Positions 43,956-57,151 are shown, numbered from the stretch's first letter. The stretch: DNA of 64,000 nucleotides from Anomaloglossus baeobatrachus (GCF_048569485.1 NC_134357.1:480096163-480160162), one strand, 5' to 3'. Notes: generated from the sequence alone by a model not told the origin. A program made the numbers and translations.

Positions 43956-45054
43956 CTAAAAAACTGCTACCTTCAGCTGGTCAACATAGCTGTTCAATGT
44001 GCATCGCTGAGCAGGGGCCCACTGTGGTTTTCAGACGTCGGTACTGTTGGACAGAGGTGAAATGGATACGGCGCTCAATGGCGTCGAGCAAACTGTTAAA
44101 AAAAGGTGTAGGCTGTGGTGATCTAAACTGGAACTTATATACTGGTGTTCCACGTTACTGGGCTGGCCCCCACAAAGCACTGTTAATTGTGATAACGGGG
44201 CGATGGATGCAGGGATGCTAGAAAAAATATCCCCTAAACATCTTGTAGGACCATCTCTTGAAGGCCTCTCGTTCCACCAGATGTTCCTGGTGATAAAAAC
44301 AACGTAAAAGGAAAGGCAGCTGGGATTCTAGAGACAAAGCACTAAAGTATAACCAGAAGGCACATAATGTAACGTAAATGATGTATGTTTTTGAAAGAAA
44401 AATTGACAAAACTTGAACTTGCAGACAAGCTCGTTGGGTTTTCAACCTCTTCTCGTTTTTTTGTTTTAAAATCTTGGGAACAAGTCCATTTTTAATGGCA
44501 TAACAATAGGCAAATCTCTGCCTTAAATTCTAAACTGCTGCTATTTACACACACCCCGTCAACTCTACTGCGGTGTTTTGTATCGTTTCAGTGTTCTAGA
44601 AGTACGGTGGGGTGGGACAGGGGCGAGAATGGCCGTTAAGTTGTTGGCCAAAAAAAACTAAAAGCCAAATAACATTTTTCTTTTGTATTTGAACTATGTT
44701 CAAACACAGACAATATGTTCACTTTAGGGATGCAGTCCCCTTTAGTATAGCGTATATATTTTTATATGGGGAAGGGAGATAAAAAGTTCGAAATCGATAC
44801 CAAAGAAAATCCAAAAAGTGTGTTCAAAACCGTTGCTCGCTGGGAATTATTTTTTTCAGCACCAATGGAAACTCTTGGTGTAAACTCTTGCTGCTAAATA
44901 ATAGTTTATGATATGGGGTGGTTGGTATTTTTGTGAGTATCTGCCTCCTTTAGGGGCACAACAAAAAAGTCAAAAATGTAAGACATCCATTAATTAAGTC
45001 AAGATCAAGTGTGCTGGGGATGTTCCAATTTTATGGAAGTCGAATTAGCCCATT

Positions 45055-45680
45055 CATTATCGCTTAGGTCCCATAATGTAGGCCAGGGTCGAAGAGCTTA
45101 GATCATATTATTTTTGATCTTCAAGGCTCCTCAGGGGCAATTAGTGCTTAGATCCCATAATGTAGACCACGGTGGAAGAGGTTAGATCATATTGCTTATT
45201 TTTGATATTTTTGATGTTCAAGGATCCTCAAGGGCAATTAGCGCTTGGTCCCATAATGTAGACCAGGGTGGAAGACGTTAGATCAGATTGCTTATCTTTG
45301 ATATTTTTGATCTTCAAAGATCCTCAGGGACAATTAGTGCTTAGGTCCCATAATGTAGGCCAGGGTTGAAGAGCTTAGATTATATTTTATTTTTGATCTT
45401 CAAGGATTCTCAGGGGCAAAGCACTTAAATCCCCTAATGTAGGCCAGGGTCGAAGAGCTTAGATCATATTATTTTTGATCTTCAAGGATCCTCAGGGAAA
45501 ACTAGCGCTTAGGTCCCATAATGTAGGCCAGGGTGGAAGAACTTAGACCATATTGTTTCTTTTTGATCTTCAAGGATCCTCCGGGCAATTAGCACTTAGG
45601 TCCCATAATGTAGGCCAGGGTCGAAGAGCTTAGACCATATTGTTTATTTTTGATTTTCAAGGATCCTCCTGGACAATTGG
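45055..45680 (+). repeat. ~85-115 bp minisatellite in the KCNJ2 3'UTR
   Basis: About seven units contain 'CTTAGGTCCCATAATGTAGG', 'CCAGGGTCGAAGAGCTTAGA' and 'TTGATCTTCAAGGATCCTCA'. Units differ moderately. Confidence 0.9.
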
Positions 45681-46784
45681 AGTTTTTGCTTTGTTAGATG
45701 GACAGACCTAATGTTTGCAAAGTGCGGGAAGTATATTTCCAGCGATAGGGAAGAGGCTATGGTTGGATTGATCTTGGATTAAAAAAAAAATTTGAAATAA
45801 ATAATTTTATTATTTGGAACTGAAGGAATTTATTGGAAAAAAAATTATTTGGCATGAAGGAATCCATAAAGGAATTTCTGGAGGAATGTAAAAACAAAAT
45901 GGGAAACTGCAATTTTTGATTCATTCCTTTAGTTTGGCCGACGATTCTTTGGTATGAAGAGGCATGTGCGGGCCATATTGACGAGGACGGCCTCTATCCC
46001 AGATTGCACACAGCTTGCACTTGACATAATCAACCCTTTTAAAACATGAGAGGTACTAATAACCCTCTAAGTCAGGCTTGTGACGCTTAGGTGGGGGGAC
46101 AAAAAAACTTACAAAAAGTTGGGATTATCTTCACTGTCGTGAATAGTTCCAAAACCGTATTGACGCTCAATAGTTTTATCTACATCAATGTTTTTTCACA
46201 CATTGTCCCATATGTTTGTGAATCCAACAACTTTCCGACTTGTATAGTTTTTTCCAACACATTTAGCCGAAGATGCAATGGGAAAGGATGTGAGCTCCAA
46301 GCTTTAAATCACGTCTGTTAACAATATGCCATTAAAAATCATCTTGTCCTGAACTATGGGCGCGGAAATGTAATTCTGTGAAGGTCACTCCTCAACAAGT
46401 TCTGCAAAAGAGAACGTCATAAGTAGAGTCTTAGCTCTGGTCTTCAGTGGCTGATAGTAGACTATATTTTTGGATTAACTTGTCATGTATACAAGGGTAT
46501 AGCCATCATATCTGGCTGGCCTGTGGAAAGAACGGTCCAAACCCAAGTCAGTCAACTTGCTCCTTTTCCATTCTCTTTCCACTGGCTCCATAACGTTAGT
46601 AAATTAGAAATTGAAGATCAAGTTGATGGTCATGAAACCCATCTATCTGAAAAAGAGGGTTCATGGTGGGCCAACCAAGTCATTGGCCTTCTTAGTTGCT
46701 TGGGGAGTTGGAAAACCTCTCTTCTGTGAATACCCTTGTATGTACTATGCTCAAGTATAGAAGCACATAAAATATGGTTTTCTT

Positions 46785-47610
46785 AAGGTTACGGTTGACC
46801 ACCATTAACCGATCGGTCAATAAATTAAACAAAAGATTTCATATTGAAAATATTGTTTTGAGTTTTAGATGGAGAACAGTTGGTCCAGGTATGATGATGA
46901 TGATGATGATGATGATGATAAGGTTGGGATTATTGACATATCCTAGCTCTGTCAGTCCATGATCCACTACGGTTGACCATAATTGTCAATAAATTGGGAA
47001 AAACCTTCACAATGGATTGATTGGGTTAAGATATAAATTAATGATATACCGAGGAATAGTTTAGTAATGGCATGATAAGGTTGGGATTTTTGATATGTAC
47101 CAGGTCGATCAGTCCATGGTCTACTACGGTTGACCACAATTGTCAATATATTGGACAAACAACTTCACGATGGATTCATTGGGTTGAGTTATCAATGAAT
47201 GATATACTGGGGAATATTTTGGTAGTGACATGAAAAGGTTGGGATTTTTGATACATACTGGGTCTGTCAGTCCATGGTCCACTACGGTTGACCACATTTG
47301 TCAATAAATTGGACAAAAAACTTCACTATGGATTGATTGGGTTGAGATATAAATTAATGATATATTGGGAAATAGTTTGGTAGTGGAATGATAAGGTTGG
47401 GATTTTTGATACATACCAGGTCTGTCAGTCCACGGTTCACTACGGTTGACCGCAACTTACTGGTTGGTTAATGATTTGGGCAAAAAACCCCATTCACAAT
47501 GGAATGACTGTTGGGTTATTAATACATTATATCATGGAGAATATTTGGTCCCTGCATGATAAGGTTGGGATTTTTTGAGACATCCCAGGTCCATCAGTCC
47601 ACGGTCAGCT
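46785..47610 (+). repeat. ~158-bp minisatellite in the KCNJ2 3'UTR
   Basis: About five units each carry 'TCCATGGTCCACTACGGTTG', 'GTCAATAAATTGGACAAA' and 'GATAAGGTTGGGATTTTTGA'. The GAT triplet run sits in the first unit. Confidence 0.9.
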
Positions 47611-49856
47611 ACAAAGGAACAAAGTCTATACTCTAGCACCATGATTGTTAGTCGAGACGATATATGCTGCTACACACATCGTTAAAAGGGAAAATAAAGC
47701 AATACCAAAGAGTATTTTTGTGTAAATGCAACCTTCAAAATTGGGTCAATTCTGTAATCGAACATCTTACTTTCGCAAACACGTATCTCCTCTGTGACGC
47801 CCCCTTTTTACTACCTCCCACCGCTAGATACAAAAAGTTGCATTCCAGCTATTCGAGCCCTGATGTAGTACTTAAAATTAGAAAGTTTCTACCCCCTCAA
47901 TCACATCTTAATTGCATTTAATTAAAATACACTAGGCTAAATATAGATCGTGTGATAAGAACAGCCGTTCCTATAGGAACCAGAAAGCAAGCGTTGGGCC
48001 GACAAGCTGACGATTCACTTCTGAAGACAAGGAATATTTTTTTTTTTTTTTACATCAGAGCTAAATGATACTTGAACTAGCTGGAAATGTCATATCTATA
48101 GCATGGCAGACGTTCTGACTACAGCCATGGCAAATTTTTATATATATATAAAAAAAATGGTGGTCTTAGTCACAGAGGACGGATTTTATTTATTTTTAAG
48201 TAATTTTACAATAAATAAAATGGGGAATTTATTAAACAAAAAGCACAGTTTTCGGTGGCCGATGCAAGTAACTAACGACTTAAGTCTTATTTTTAAAACT
48301 ATATTAGTCGCAAACCAGTCCAGAACTTGAAAGAGGCTGCTATGCACTTTTAACTTTTTTTATCCCTTTTTTTTTATTTTTTAAATTAGAACGCACAGAA
48401 ACCATTACACCCTAAAATAGGGGGTAACCAGACTCCCCCCCCCCCTTCTCTGTTTCCTTATATTTTAAGAGTACAGGTTTGTTTTTTGTTTTTTTTTTAT
48501 AATATTAATCCATACTTTCTGTATTTAAAGCCAAATGTAAATAATATGTAAGAAAAAATAACAAAAAATATTAAATAAAATAAAAAAAAACAACAAAAAC
48601 ACGATATGCCAATAGAGGTATAAATAAAGTGCAGTGAATTCTGGGAACAGAGACCTAGAATTTAGATATTTACAAACCTCAGACTGTCTCCGATGTTATG
48701 GACGTATGTTATTTATTTAAGCATGGTCTTTTTATTTTTGAAAGTGTTTTTTTTTTTTTTGTTTTTTTTTTGTAGGTTCTATCATTTTTCATGTTAGTAG
48801 GTTTTTTGTTTTTGTTTTTTTTTATGTTTGGATACTAAAAACCCTTTGTCTTTATCTTGCAAATTTGCACTTTTCAATCAAAATGGAAACAGTTTTTTTT
48901 TTAAATTCAAATTTGAATTCAAATCTTGATATTTTTGAATTTTGTCAGTTATTTTTCAAATTTTATATTCTTTCCTTTGTCAATGGCACAATGTGATGTA
49001 CACTAGAACACAAGGCACAGGTGACTCTTTGGCTTCTTTTCTGAGCGGCTGTAGACCGTGAAGCTGGATCTAGCTAATATAGATGTTGCTGTTGTATTAT
49101 ATACACTTATTACAAGTCCCCGTTTCCTTCCTGAAATACTTGAATTGGGACATTTGAATGATGTCTTAACCCTAACGATGTGGCACCCTAGGTTTTATTT
49201 TTTTATTTTATTTAATATTTTTGCAGTATTTCTCATAAAGGCGGCTATAGAGTCACCAGGTGCCTGAATACTCATAATCCTGTTTTTGACCTTTTTTTTT
49301 TTTTTTTTTATTTTTTTTTAACTGAGGTCTGGAAGTCAACAAGGATGGGGATTACTTACTAGTAAGATTAGTAACTAAGCTAATTGCCCCCTTCCTAAAT
49401 TCCTATATATTATGCAATGGGCTAATTTATTCTATTTATTAAACACTATGTATTAAATTGCGGGATGCAAAACCATTATTATTTTTTATTAAATATTTCT
49501 ACCTTACGGTAAAGACAAAGGGTTTAAACTGGCAAAATTCTTATGTCCCGTTGGATCTAGTTTAAGAAGTGATAAGATGTACTGTAATGTCTTTAAACTC
49601 TGGTTGTCCCTAGCTCGTTAAAGGGGCGATGGGTACAGCCTGGTCACCATCTTTAGCCAATTTTTTATTTTATTTTTCTTGATTGCTGTTTCCATGTAGG
49701 GATCGGCTTACGACAATCATTGTAAATAATTTTCTTTCTGGCTGTAACTTTTTTTTTTTTTTCTAATTGTATCAAAGTCTTCCTGAAATGTACTGCACAG
49801 ATCCTGGATTGTACAGATTTTTTTAATAATATTATGTCTTATTTTATTATTTGTAA

Positions 49857-49867
49857 AATAAAATAAA
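49857..49867 (+). terminator. KCNJ2: Tandem poly(A) signals, probable KCNJ2 3' end
   Basis: Two overlapping AATAAA hexamers (49857-49862 and 49862-49867) are followed by a T/GT-rich stretch (ACGTTTTTGTTTTTCCTG) from 49881, the usual downstream element. Confidence 0.65.
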
Positions 49868-49885
49868 ATTTTGAATAATTACGTT

Positions 49886-51544
49886 TTTGTTTTTCCTGTT
49901 ACAGACAAGACATGAGGGGGGAGGCTTCTGCTGCAGTCAGTTTACTTATAGCCAGACATGAGCAGAAGAACTGATAAAATGGCTGTTTTGGGGTACACGT
50001 ATACGATTTCTTTACATACTTCTCATATGATATTAGTGAGACTCCAACACTTGGCACCTCCACCGTTCAGCAAATATCTAATAAGGCATGGGCCAGCTGT
50101 AGGCAATGTAGAAAGCGGAACTTTACAGCTCTAAACATTGTTTAGTGGTCGGATTACTGCTTCTTATCTTCCATTCAAGCCACAGATATCAGCTTATTAG
50201 TGGGGGTCTGACAGTTGGCAACTAGTGATGAGCGAGCACTACCATGCTCTGGGCACTACCATTCTTGGGGCACTACCATGCTAGTGACACTACAATGCTT
50301 GGGGCACTACCATGCTTGGGGCACCACCATTCTAGGGACAGTACTGTACTCGGGGCACTACCATGCTCGGGACACTTCCATTCTATGGGCACTACCATTC
50401 TCAGGGCACCACCTTGCTAGGGACACTACCATGCTTGCTGCACTACCATGCTCGGGGCACTACCATGCTCGGGGCACTACCATGCTCGGGGCACTACCAT
50501 CCTTGGGACACTACCATGCTCGGGTGCTCTGTACTCATTGATAGTAGTTGGATTCTCGGATGGACGTGATTCGAATACCTGAGTACAATGGAAACCAATG
50601 GGGGCCTAGAGCATTCTACCAGAAAAATACTCAAATTTACCATTGACTTCCATTATACTTGCCAACCAATTCATCAACTGTCAAATATCTAAACTAATGC
50701 TGACAATATTAGTCTATGGAGGTCAGGAAGGGTTGCCGAAAGATCAGTGAACCATTGATTGGTCGGCAGATAACAATTTATTGTGTATAAACCAGGAGAT
50801 CACAAACGCCTTCTAACATTGCTACCTAGACAGACGAGATACATATCACATACTCCTGGAGCCAATATACAGATGACTAGTGACCATAAAATGTATTATT
50901 AGGTGTGAGAGGGGCCCCAAAGGACACATAGATTATAAATGACACATTCTAAGGAAAGAATTATGGCCCAGGATTTTTTAGATACCCCTTAGTCACATGC
51001 ATTCATAGCTTTGCTTGCCAAGTTAGAAATGAATCTAGAGAGGCGGAGCCCTGTGTAGGTTGAGACCGCCCATGAGGAACTCAGGAATTTTAATATTTTG
51101 AGCAATAAAGCTAAGAAAATATTGGGTGTCACAATTCATTGTGGGGAATTTGCAACTTTTGACATTTATTATAGACCCATAGAGGCACCACAGTTATTAT
51201 CATAGTAATGCAGGTCTTTGACTGACCTGCAACCTGCAAAATGTCAAAGGTTCCTTGCGCAGACATGACCTTTTTCGTGGACTTACCGAGCTGTAGGATT
51301 TTCGCGGCACTGTTTAAGAAGTGTGTAATTGAGACTATAATACGACTGGCGGTTTGTCCAGGATTCGCTGCTAATACGCTTACACTGTAGCTTAAAGCCC
51401 CATGATTAATTGGGCAAATTCCATCTAGAGAATTGGCATGCTACTTAAGCTGAGAGCTATACACTCATTATGTCTTCATTAATGACAGGATGAAAATGAT
51501 AAAAAAAAAAAGAAAGGAACCAGCACTCAGAGTCTATCTATATA
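49886..51544. other. Intergenic sequence, no gene seen
   Basis: Apart from the 18-bp array at 50228-50525, this looks unique. I found no exon with splice sites and no named transposon. Confidence 0.5.
50228..50525 (+). repeat. 18-bp tandem array
   Basis: About 16 units of GGCACTACCATGCTCGGG, with variants (CTTGGG, CTAGGG). The histidine/leucine-rich ORF across it is a by-product. Confidence 0.92.
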
Positions 51545-52662
51545 CAGTATATCACAAAAGTGAGTACACCCCTCACATTTTTGTAAACATGTTATATCTT
51601 TTCACGGGACAATACTGAAGAGATCTGACACTTTGATACAAAGTAAAACAGTCAGTGCACAGCTAATGCCTAAACAACTGGCAGAAAATGTGAGTACACC
51701 CCTAAGTGAATATGCCCAAATTGTGTCAATACTTTGTTTGTCTATCATTATTTTCAAGCACTGCCTTACCTCTCTTGGGCATGGAGTTCATTTGAGCTTC
51801 ACAGGAGCTGCTGGATCCTCTTCCCTCCTCCATGATGACATCACAGAACTGGTGGATGTTAGAAACCCTGGATTCCTCCACCTTCCGTTTGAGGATGCCC
51901 CACAGATGCTCCATAGGGTGTAGGTCGGGAGACATTTGGCCAGTCGTGCACCTTTGCCTTCAGGTTCTTTAGTAAGGCAGTGGTCGTCTTGGAGGTGTTT
52001 GAGGTCACTATCATGGAGTATGAAGGGAGGGCATCATGCTCTGCTCCAGTATGTCACAGTACATGTTGGCATTCATGGTCCACTTAATGAACTGTAGCTC
52101 CCCACAGCCGACAGCACTCATGTAGCCCCAAACCATGACACTCCAACCCCCATGCCTGACTGTAGGTAGGACACACTTGACATTGTGCTCCTCACCTGGT
52201 TGCCAACACTATTTTTGCTTGAGACCATCTGAACCAAATAGGTTTATATTAGTCTCATCAGAGCACAGGACATGGTTCCAATAATCCATAGTTCTAGTCT
52301 GTTTTTCTTCAGTAAACTGTGGGCTTTCTTGTGCATCATCTTTAGAGGAGGCTTCCTTCTGAGACAACAGCCAATAGCCATGCAGACCAATGTGATGTGA
52401 TGCAGTGTACGGTGTATGGTCTGAGCACTGACAGGCGGACCCCTCACCCCTGTAAACTCTGCAGCAATGCTGCCAACACTCATACGTCTATTCTGAAAAG
52501 GCAACCTCTGGATATGATGCTGATGAGCATATGCACTCAACTTCATTGCTGCAAACTAACTACTTTACATTGTATCAAAGTGTCATATAATCAGTGTTGT
52601 CCCATGAAAAGATATAAAATGTGTAAAAATGTAAAAAAAAATGCCACTTTTGTGACATACTG
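51545..52662 (-). mobile_element. Tc1/mariner DNA transposon, internally shortened
   Basis: The ends are CAGTATATCACAAAAGTGAG (51545) and, on the other strand from 52662, CAGTATGTCACAAAAGTGGC. TA flanks both (51543-51544, 52663-52664). Its 1118 bp is short for the family. Two transposase pieces remain on the minus strand: about 52546-52244 (QNRRMSVGSIAAEFTGVRG.., the DNA-binding/linker part) and 51935-51726 (MSPDLHPMEHLWGILKRKV, the region of the catalytic Glu). The middle is degraded. Confidence 0.9.
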
Positions 52663-52730
52663 TATCTATCGCTCCATTATCTATCTATCTAGATAGTGAC
52701 ATAGATAATCAGAATAGACATTTTCATTAA

Positions 52731-53717
52731 AGGGATTCTGTCAGTGGGTTTCTGCTATATAATCTGAAGACCGCATGCTGTAAGAGATAAAACTGAGAAT
52801 TCAACCCTGCATCTTTTATCTCAAAGTGTGTTTTTGTTTACCTGCAATGTTAGTTTAAGCCTCCTAGCTTTATCATGAGTGGGTCTCAGCAGCTGTGTGC
52901 TGTAGTCTGACTCCGCCCCTTCTGTGATTAGCAGCTTCTGTGTATGGAAATGTACACTAATAGCTTGGTATGAGCAGGTACAGCTCACCAACCACTGCTA
53001 CATACAAAATCCCAAATCATGGCTTGTGTCAAAATGACTGCACTCAGTAATCTAAAGGCTACTTTACACACTGCGATATCGGTCCCGATATCGCTAGTGT
53101 GGGTACCCGCCCCCATCTGTTGCGCGACACGGGCAAATCGCTGCCCGTGTCGCACAACAGCCGTCACACATACTTACCTGTCCGGCGACGTCGCTGTGAC
53201 GGGCGAACCGCCTCCTTTCTAAGGGGGCGGTCCGTGCGGCGTCACAGCGACGTCACTGAAGCGTCACTGAACCGCCGCCCAATAGAAGCGGAGGGGCGGA
53301 GATGAGCGGGACGTAACATCCCGCCCACCTTCTTCCTTCCTCATAGCGGCCGGGAGGCAGGTAAGGGGAGCTTCCTCGTTCCTGCGGCGTCACACGCAGC
53401 GATGTGTGCTGCCTCAGGAACGAGGAACAACTTCATTACTGCTGCAGTAACGATTTTTAAGAATGGACCCCCATGTCGCCGATTAGCGATTTTGCACGTT
53501 TTTGCAACGATGCAAAATCGCTTATCGGTGTCACACGCAACGGCATCGCTAATGCAGCCGGATGTGCGTCACAAATTCCGTGACCCCAACGACTCCGCAT
53601 TAGCGATGTCGCAGCGTGTAAAGCCAGCTTAAGTAAAACTTCGTTGGATTCAGGATCTCTTTGTCTACATCATACTGCTCTCAAATGAGGTAGCAAAAAC
53701 CTGCTGACAGAGTCCCT
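52731..53717. mobile_element. TTAA-flanked non-autonomous DNA transposon
   Basis: Inverted ends AGGGATTCTGTCAGTGGGTT (52731) and, on the other strand from 53717, AGGGACTCTGTCAGCAGGTT. TTAA flanks both sides (52727-52730, 53718-53721). A TTAA target suggests the piggyBac group, but the terminal bases are not decisive. No transposase remains. A Harbinger-type MITE sits inside it. Confidence 0.8.
53056..53629. mobile_element. Harbinger/PIF-type MITE, copy 1, nested
   Basis: Inverted ends AGGCTACTTTACACACTGCG and AGCTGGCTTTACACGCTGCG with 3-bp TAA duplications (53053-53055, 53630-53632). The interior is rich in CpG and short palindromes such as GATATCGGTCCCGATATC and GCGACGTCGC. It has no real ORF. 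Confidence 0.82.
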
Positions 53718-53798
53718 TTAATGAACGTACTAAAAGCATTCTCTGTCTATCTCAGATACATAGATAATAAACAGATATATTACTCAGTAGAACACTTA

Positions 53799-54378
53799 GG
53801 TGGGCTTTACACGCTGCGACATCGCTAGCAATTGCTAGCGATGTCGAGCGCGATAGCACCTGCCCCCGTCGCACATGCGATATGTGGTGATTGCTGCCGT
53901 AGCGAACATTATCACTACAGCAGCTTCACATGCACTTACCTGGTCGGCGACGTCGCTGTGACCTCCGAACAATCCCTCCTTCAAGGGGGAGGTGCGTTCG
54001 GCGTCATAGCCTCATCACTAAGCGGCCGGCCAATAGAAGCGGAGGGGCGGAGATGAGCGGCTGGTACATCCCGCCCACCTTCTCCCTTATGCATTGGCGG
54101 TGGACGCAGGTAAGGAGATGTTTGTCATTTCTGCGGCTTCACACACAGCGATGTGTGGTGCTGCAGGAACGACAAACAACATCGTACCTGTAGCAGCAGC
54201 GATATTATGAAAAGGAGCGACGTGTCACCGATCAACAATTTTTGACGTTTTTGAGATCGGTGATCGTTGCTCCTAGGGTTTACACGCTGCGATGTCGGTA
54301 ACGGCGCCGGATGTGCGTCACTAACGACGTGACCCCGATGATATATCGTTACCGATGTCGCAACGTGTAAAGCCCGCC
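53799..54378. mobile_element. Harbinger/PIF-type MITE, copy 2
   Basis: Same family as 53056-53629. Ends are GGTGGGCTTTACACGCTGCG and GGCGGGCTTTACACGTTGCG, with TTA duplications (53796-53798, 54379-54381). It shares internal blocks such as 'CCAATAGAAGCGGAGGGGCG', and lies in the same orientation. Confidence 0.84.
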
Positions 54379-54740
54379 TTAGGGTTTTAGTAATGCTCAT
54401 TACGCACAGTTTATGTGCAGTAGTTACCTGATCATCACTAGTAATCAGTAATCTCTTCCTTATTACCATTCCTGCTGTGCTGTAATATAATCCTTCCTTC
54501 AAGCACTGACTTTCTGATGGGCCTGTGAGGATCTTGTGTTATATGCAGAAGCCAATCTGAGAATGCAAAGCTGCAGGAGACGGGATGGAGCAATAGCCTG
54601 AAAAAATATGAAGAGAGATCTCAGACTACCACAGACAAGACAACTTATAGTCGATATAGCCACAGAACCCAGCTCTGTCCTAATAAATCAGAGGAAAGTA
54701 AATAGCAGGTAAGCATTCATTATAGATACTGACATAGATA
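54379..54740. other. Spacer, nothing recognised
   Basis: I see no gene, repeat or transposon end in this stretch. Confidence 0.5.
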
Positions 54741-55871
54741 TGTGACGCCCCTGGACTATCAGGTCGTCACATGGTATTGCACAATCTGCCCTCCCGTGCA
54801 ATATTCACCTCCTTCTTGGTTATGGGTCCCTAACTACATGGTGTTACCTACATCAGCTAATTAAATCCTAGGTACACTCTGCACCACACCCACCAGACAC
54901 ACCAGTGGACAGCTTGAGTGGAATAGGGTCGCCCACTTGGGGGGTTGGGGAGGGGAGATCAGCAGTGTCAGGAAAGGGGAGTTGTGAGTTGGAAGAAAAA
55001 GAGAGAGGAGGTCAGGAGCAGAGCTCCTGGGAAGCAATCTAGGTAGCAGACAGTGGTCTGGGTGTAGAGGAACTGGACCCCCGGTCGCAGGGGATTGTGG
55101 CAAGGGGCACGGATCTGTCGAGGAGGACAGCCGGCTGCCTTGCACCATCACCGGGCTTGGACTAGGGCACGACTGGGTACATGGACCCTAGGTCAGGGAG
55201 TAGCTTTAGGCAACCTGACAATTTACCCGACGAGAACGGAGCCTTCAACATCCGCTCTCCACCCGCTCTAAAATCAGGGTACTAGTGCAACGAGGGGGAT
55301 AGGACTTTCCACTCAAACGGTCCAGGAAATCCCAAGCATGAACCCTGAGAGCAAACTCCACACGTAGCCATAGTGGGGCGCAGGACCCGGCAAGTTCCAT
55401 ACTACTGGGACCAACAGAGAAGTAAACTTAGTGCCAGGAGGCAGGTCACGGATCACCAGGCAGCACCATTGGGGACGTGACCCGAACTAAGCTCCCCTCA
55501 GTGGCAGCGGTATCCAGAACTTTGGTTTATCCAGTTGTCGGTGTCAGCTTAATGGACTGAGTGAGTACCCAAGTGACGCCTTGGCATCCAACGGCACTTC
55601 CCCCTCACCATCACCGAGCCCCGGGGTATCCCGCTACCCGTGGAGGGTCACAACACCTGGCTGCCCCATTCCATCACCCCCGGGTACTCCCGACTGCAGC
55701 GGTGGTACTCCTAACTACCACATACCATGGGTGGCGTCACGAACTCTAATACAATTCCCTGTAAATAACCCCCTTCATTTGAGTGGCCGCACGACCCCCG
55801 GGTCCGGAGACCCCTCGAGCCACCACGGATCCGGATCCGAGCAGCTCAGCTGCTGGCACGGGGGCAGCACA
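54741..55871 (+). mobile_element. Solo LTR, family B
   Basis: It is 1131 bp, starts TGTGACGCCCCTGGAC with palindromic partner TCAGGTCGTCACA and ends GGGGGCAGCACA. GATA duplications flank it (54737-54740, 55872-55875). It holds GGTGGCGTCACGAAC near 55730-55744. Presumably an internal region was lost by LTR-LTR recombination. Confidence 0.88.
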
Positions 55872-55875
55872 GATA

Positions 55876-57151
55876 CATGGATAAATTCGATAATTGTGTC
55901 TTGCATTTGTATTCCTGCCCCACTATGTCAATACTTTGTAGGACCACCTTTTACTGCAATTACTGCTACAAGCCTTTTGGGGATGTCTCTACCATCTTTG
56001 CACATCTAAAGGCTGAATTTTTTGCCCATTCTTCTTTGTACACTCGAGATTGGATGGAGACATCTGTGAACAGCAACTTTCACGTTTTGTCTCAGATTCT
56101 CAATGGGATTTTGATCTGGACTGTGACTGGGCCATTCACACACATACGTATATGCTTTGACCTAAATCATCCATTGTGTTGTTCTGCTGGAGGTGAACCT
56201 ATGCCCCAGTCAGTCTTTTGCATCCTTAAACAGGTTTATCTCCAGAATTGCCCTATATTTAGCTCCATCCATATCCCGTCAACTCTGACCAGATTCCTGC
56301 CCCTGCTGAAGAACAGCCTCCCCACAGCATGATGCTACCACCACCATGTGTGACAGTGGGGATGGTGTTTCCAGGATGATGTGCAGTGTTAGTTTTTCAC
56401 CACACAGAGTGTTTTGTATTTACCCCCAAAAGTTCTACTTTGGTCTCATTTTAACAGAGCACCTTCTTTCATATGCTCGCTGTGTCCCATACATGGCTTT
56501 CTGCAAACTCGTTATGGATTACTGTTAATAATGGCTTTCTTTTTTCCAGCCTTCTATAAAGGCCAGATTTTTGGAGCATACGACTAATAGTTGTCCTGTG
56601 GACAGATTCTCCCCCTGAGCTTGTGGATCTGCAGCTCCTCCAAAGTGATCATGGTCATGGGCCTCTTGGCATCTCCTTCTTGAGATGTCAGTTTAGGTGG
56701 ACGGCCATGTCTTGGTAGGTTTGCATTTGTGCCATACTGCTTCCATATTTTGATGCTGGACTGAATAGTGCTTTGTGAGCACTATTGGGCTATTATTTTT
56801 ATAACCTAACCATGATTTATTCTTCTCCAAAACTTTATCCCTAACTTGTCTGCTGTGGTCCTTGGTTTTCATGATGTTGTTTGATCCCTAATGTTCTCAA
56901 ACAAAGTTCTGAGGCCTTCACAGAACAGTTGTAGCTGTATACTGAGTATAAATTACGTACAGGTGGACTCAATTTACTAATTAGGTGATTTCTGGATACA
57001 ATTGGTGACTCAGGAATCAGGATTGGTCACTCAATTGGTCACTCAGGATTTTGTTTAGGGGTATCAGACTATGGGGGATTGAATACAAAGACACATCACA
57101 ACTTTTAAGATTCATACTTTTTACTATATTACACAAAATCCCAATAATATA
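55876..57151 (-). mobile_element. Tc1/mariner DNA transposon, decayed, ends not defined
   Basis: It holds a Tc1 transposase remnant and leader in minus orientation, between a solo LTR B and an LTR A fragment. I could not find matching terminal repeats, so the borders are those of its neighbours. Confidence 0.75.
55928..56872 (-). pseudogene. Tc1 transposase, decayed
   Basis: On the minus strand from ATG 56872 the start reads MKTKDHSRQVRDKVLEKNKS, a Tc1-type N-terminus (family form MKTKELSKQVRDKV). The end reads KGGPTKY before the stop at 55928. Between them, DNA words for the Tc1 catalytic region are recognisable, but the frame shifts repeatedly and stops occur, so no enzyme results. The span of about 945 nt is slightly shorter than a full Tc1 gene (about 1020 nt), and the helix-turn-helix region has small indels. 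This is a fifth Tc1 lineage in the window and, with its many frameshifts, probably one of the oldest. Confidence 0.82.

Larger units (their letters stand above)
43956..49885 (+). other. KCNJ2: KCNJ2 3'UTR
   Basis: AT-rich, with long T-runs, no other coding frame and no recognisable transposon. Kir2.1 mRNAs are known to have long 3'UTRs. It includes two minisatellites (45055-45680 and 46785-47610), a GAT triplet run (46891-46919), a possible intermediate poly(A) signal AATAAA (48623-48628) and a miR-1-type seed match CATTCCA (47841-47847). The end is placed at the tandem poly(A) signals at 49857-49867. Confidence 0.7.
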
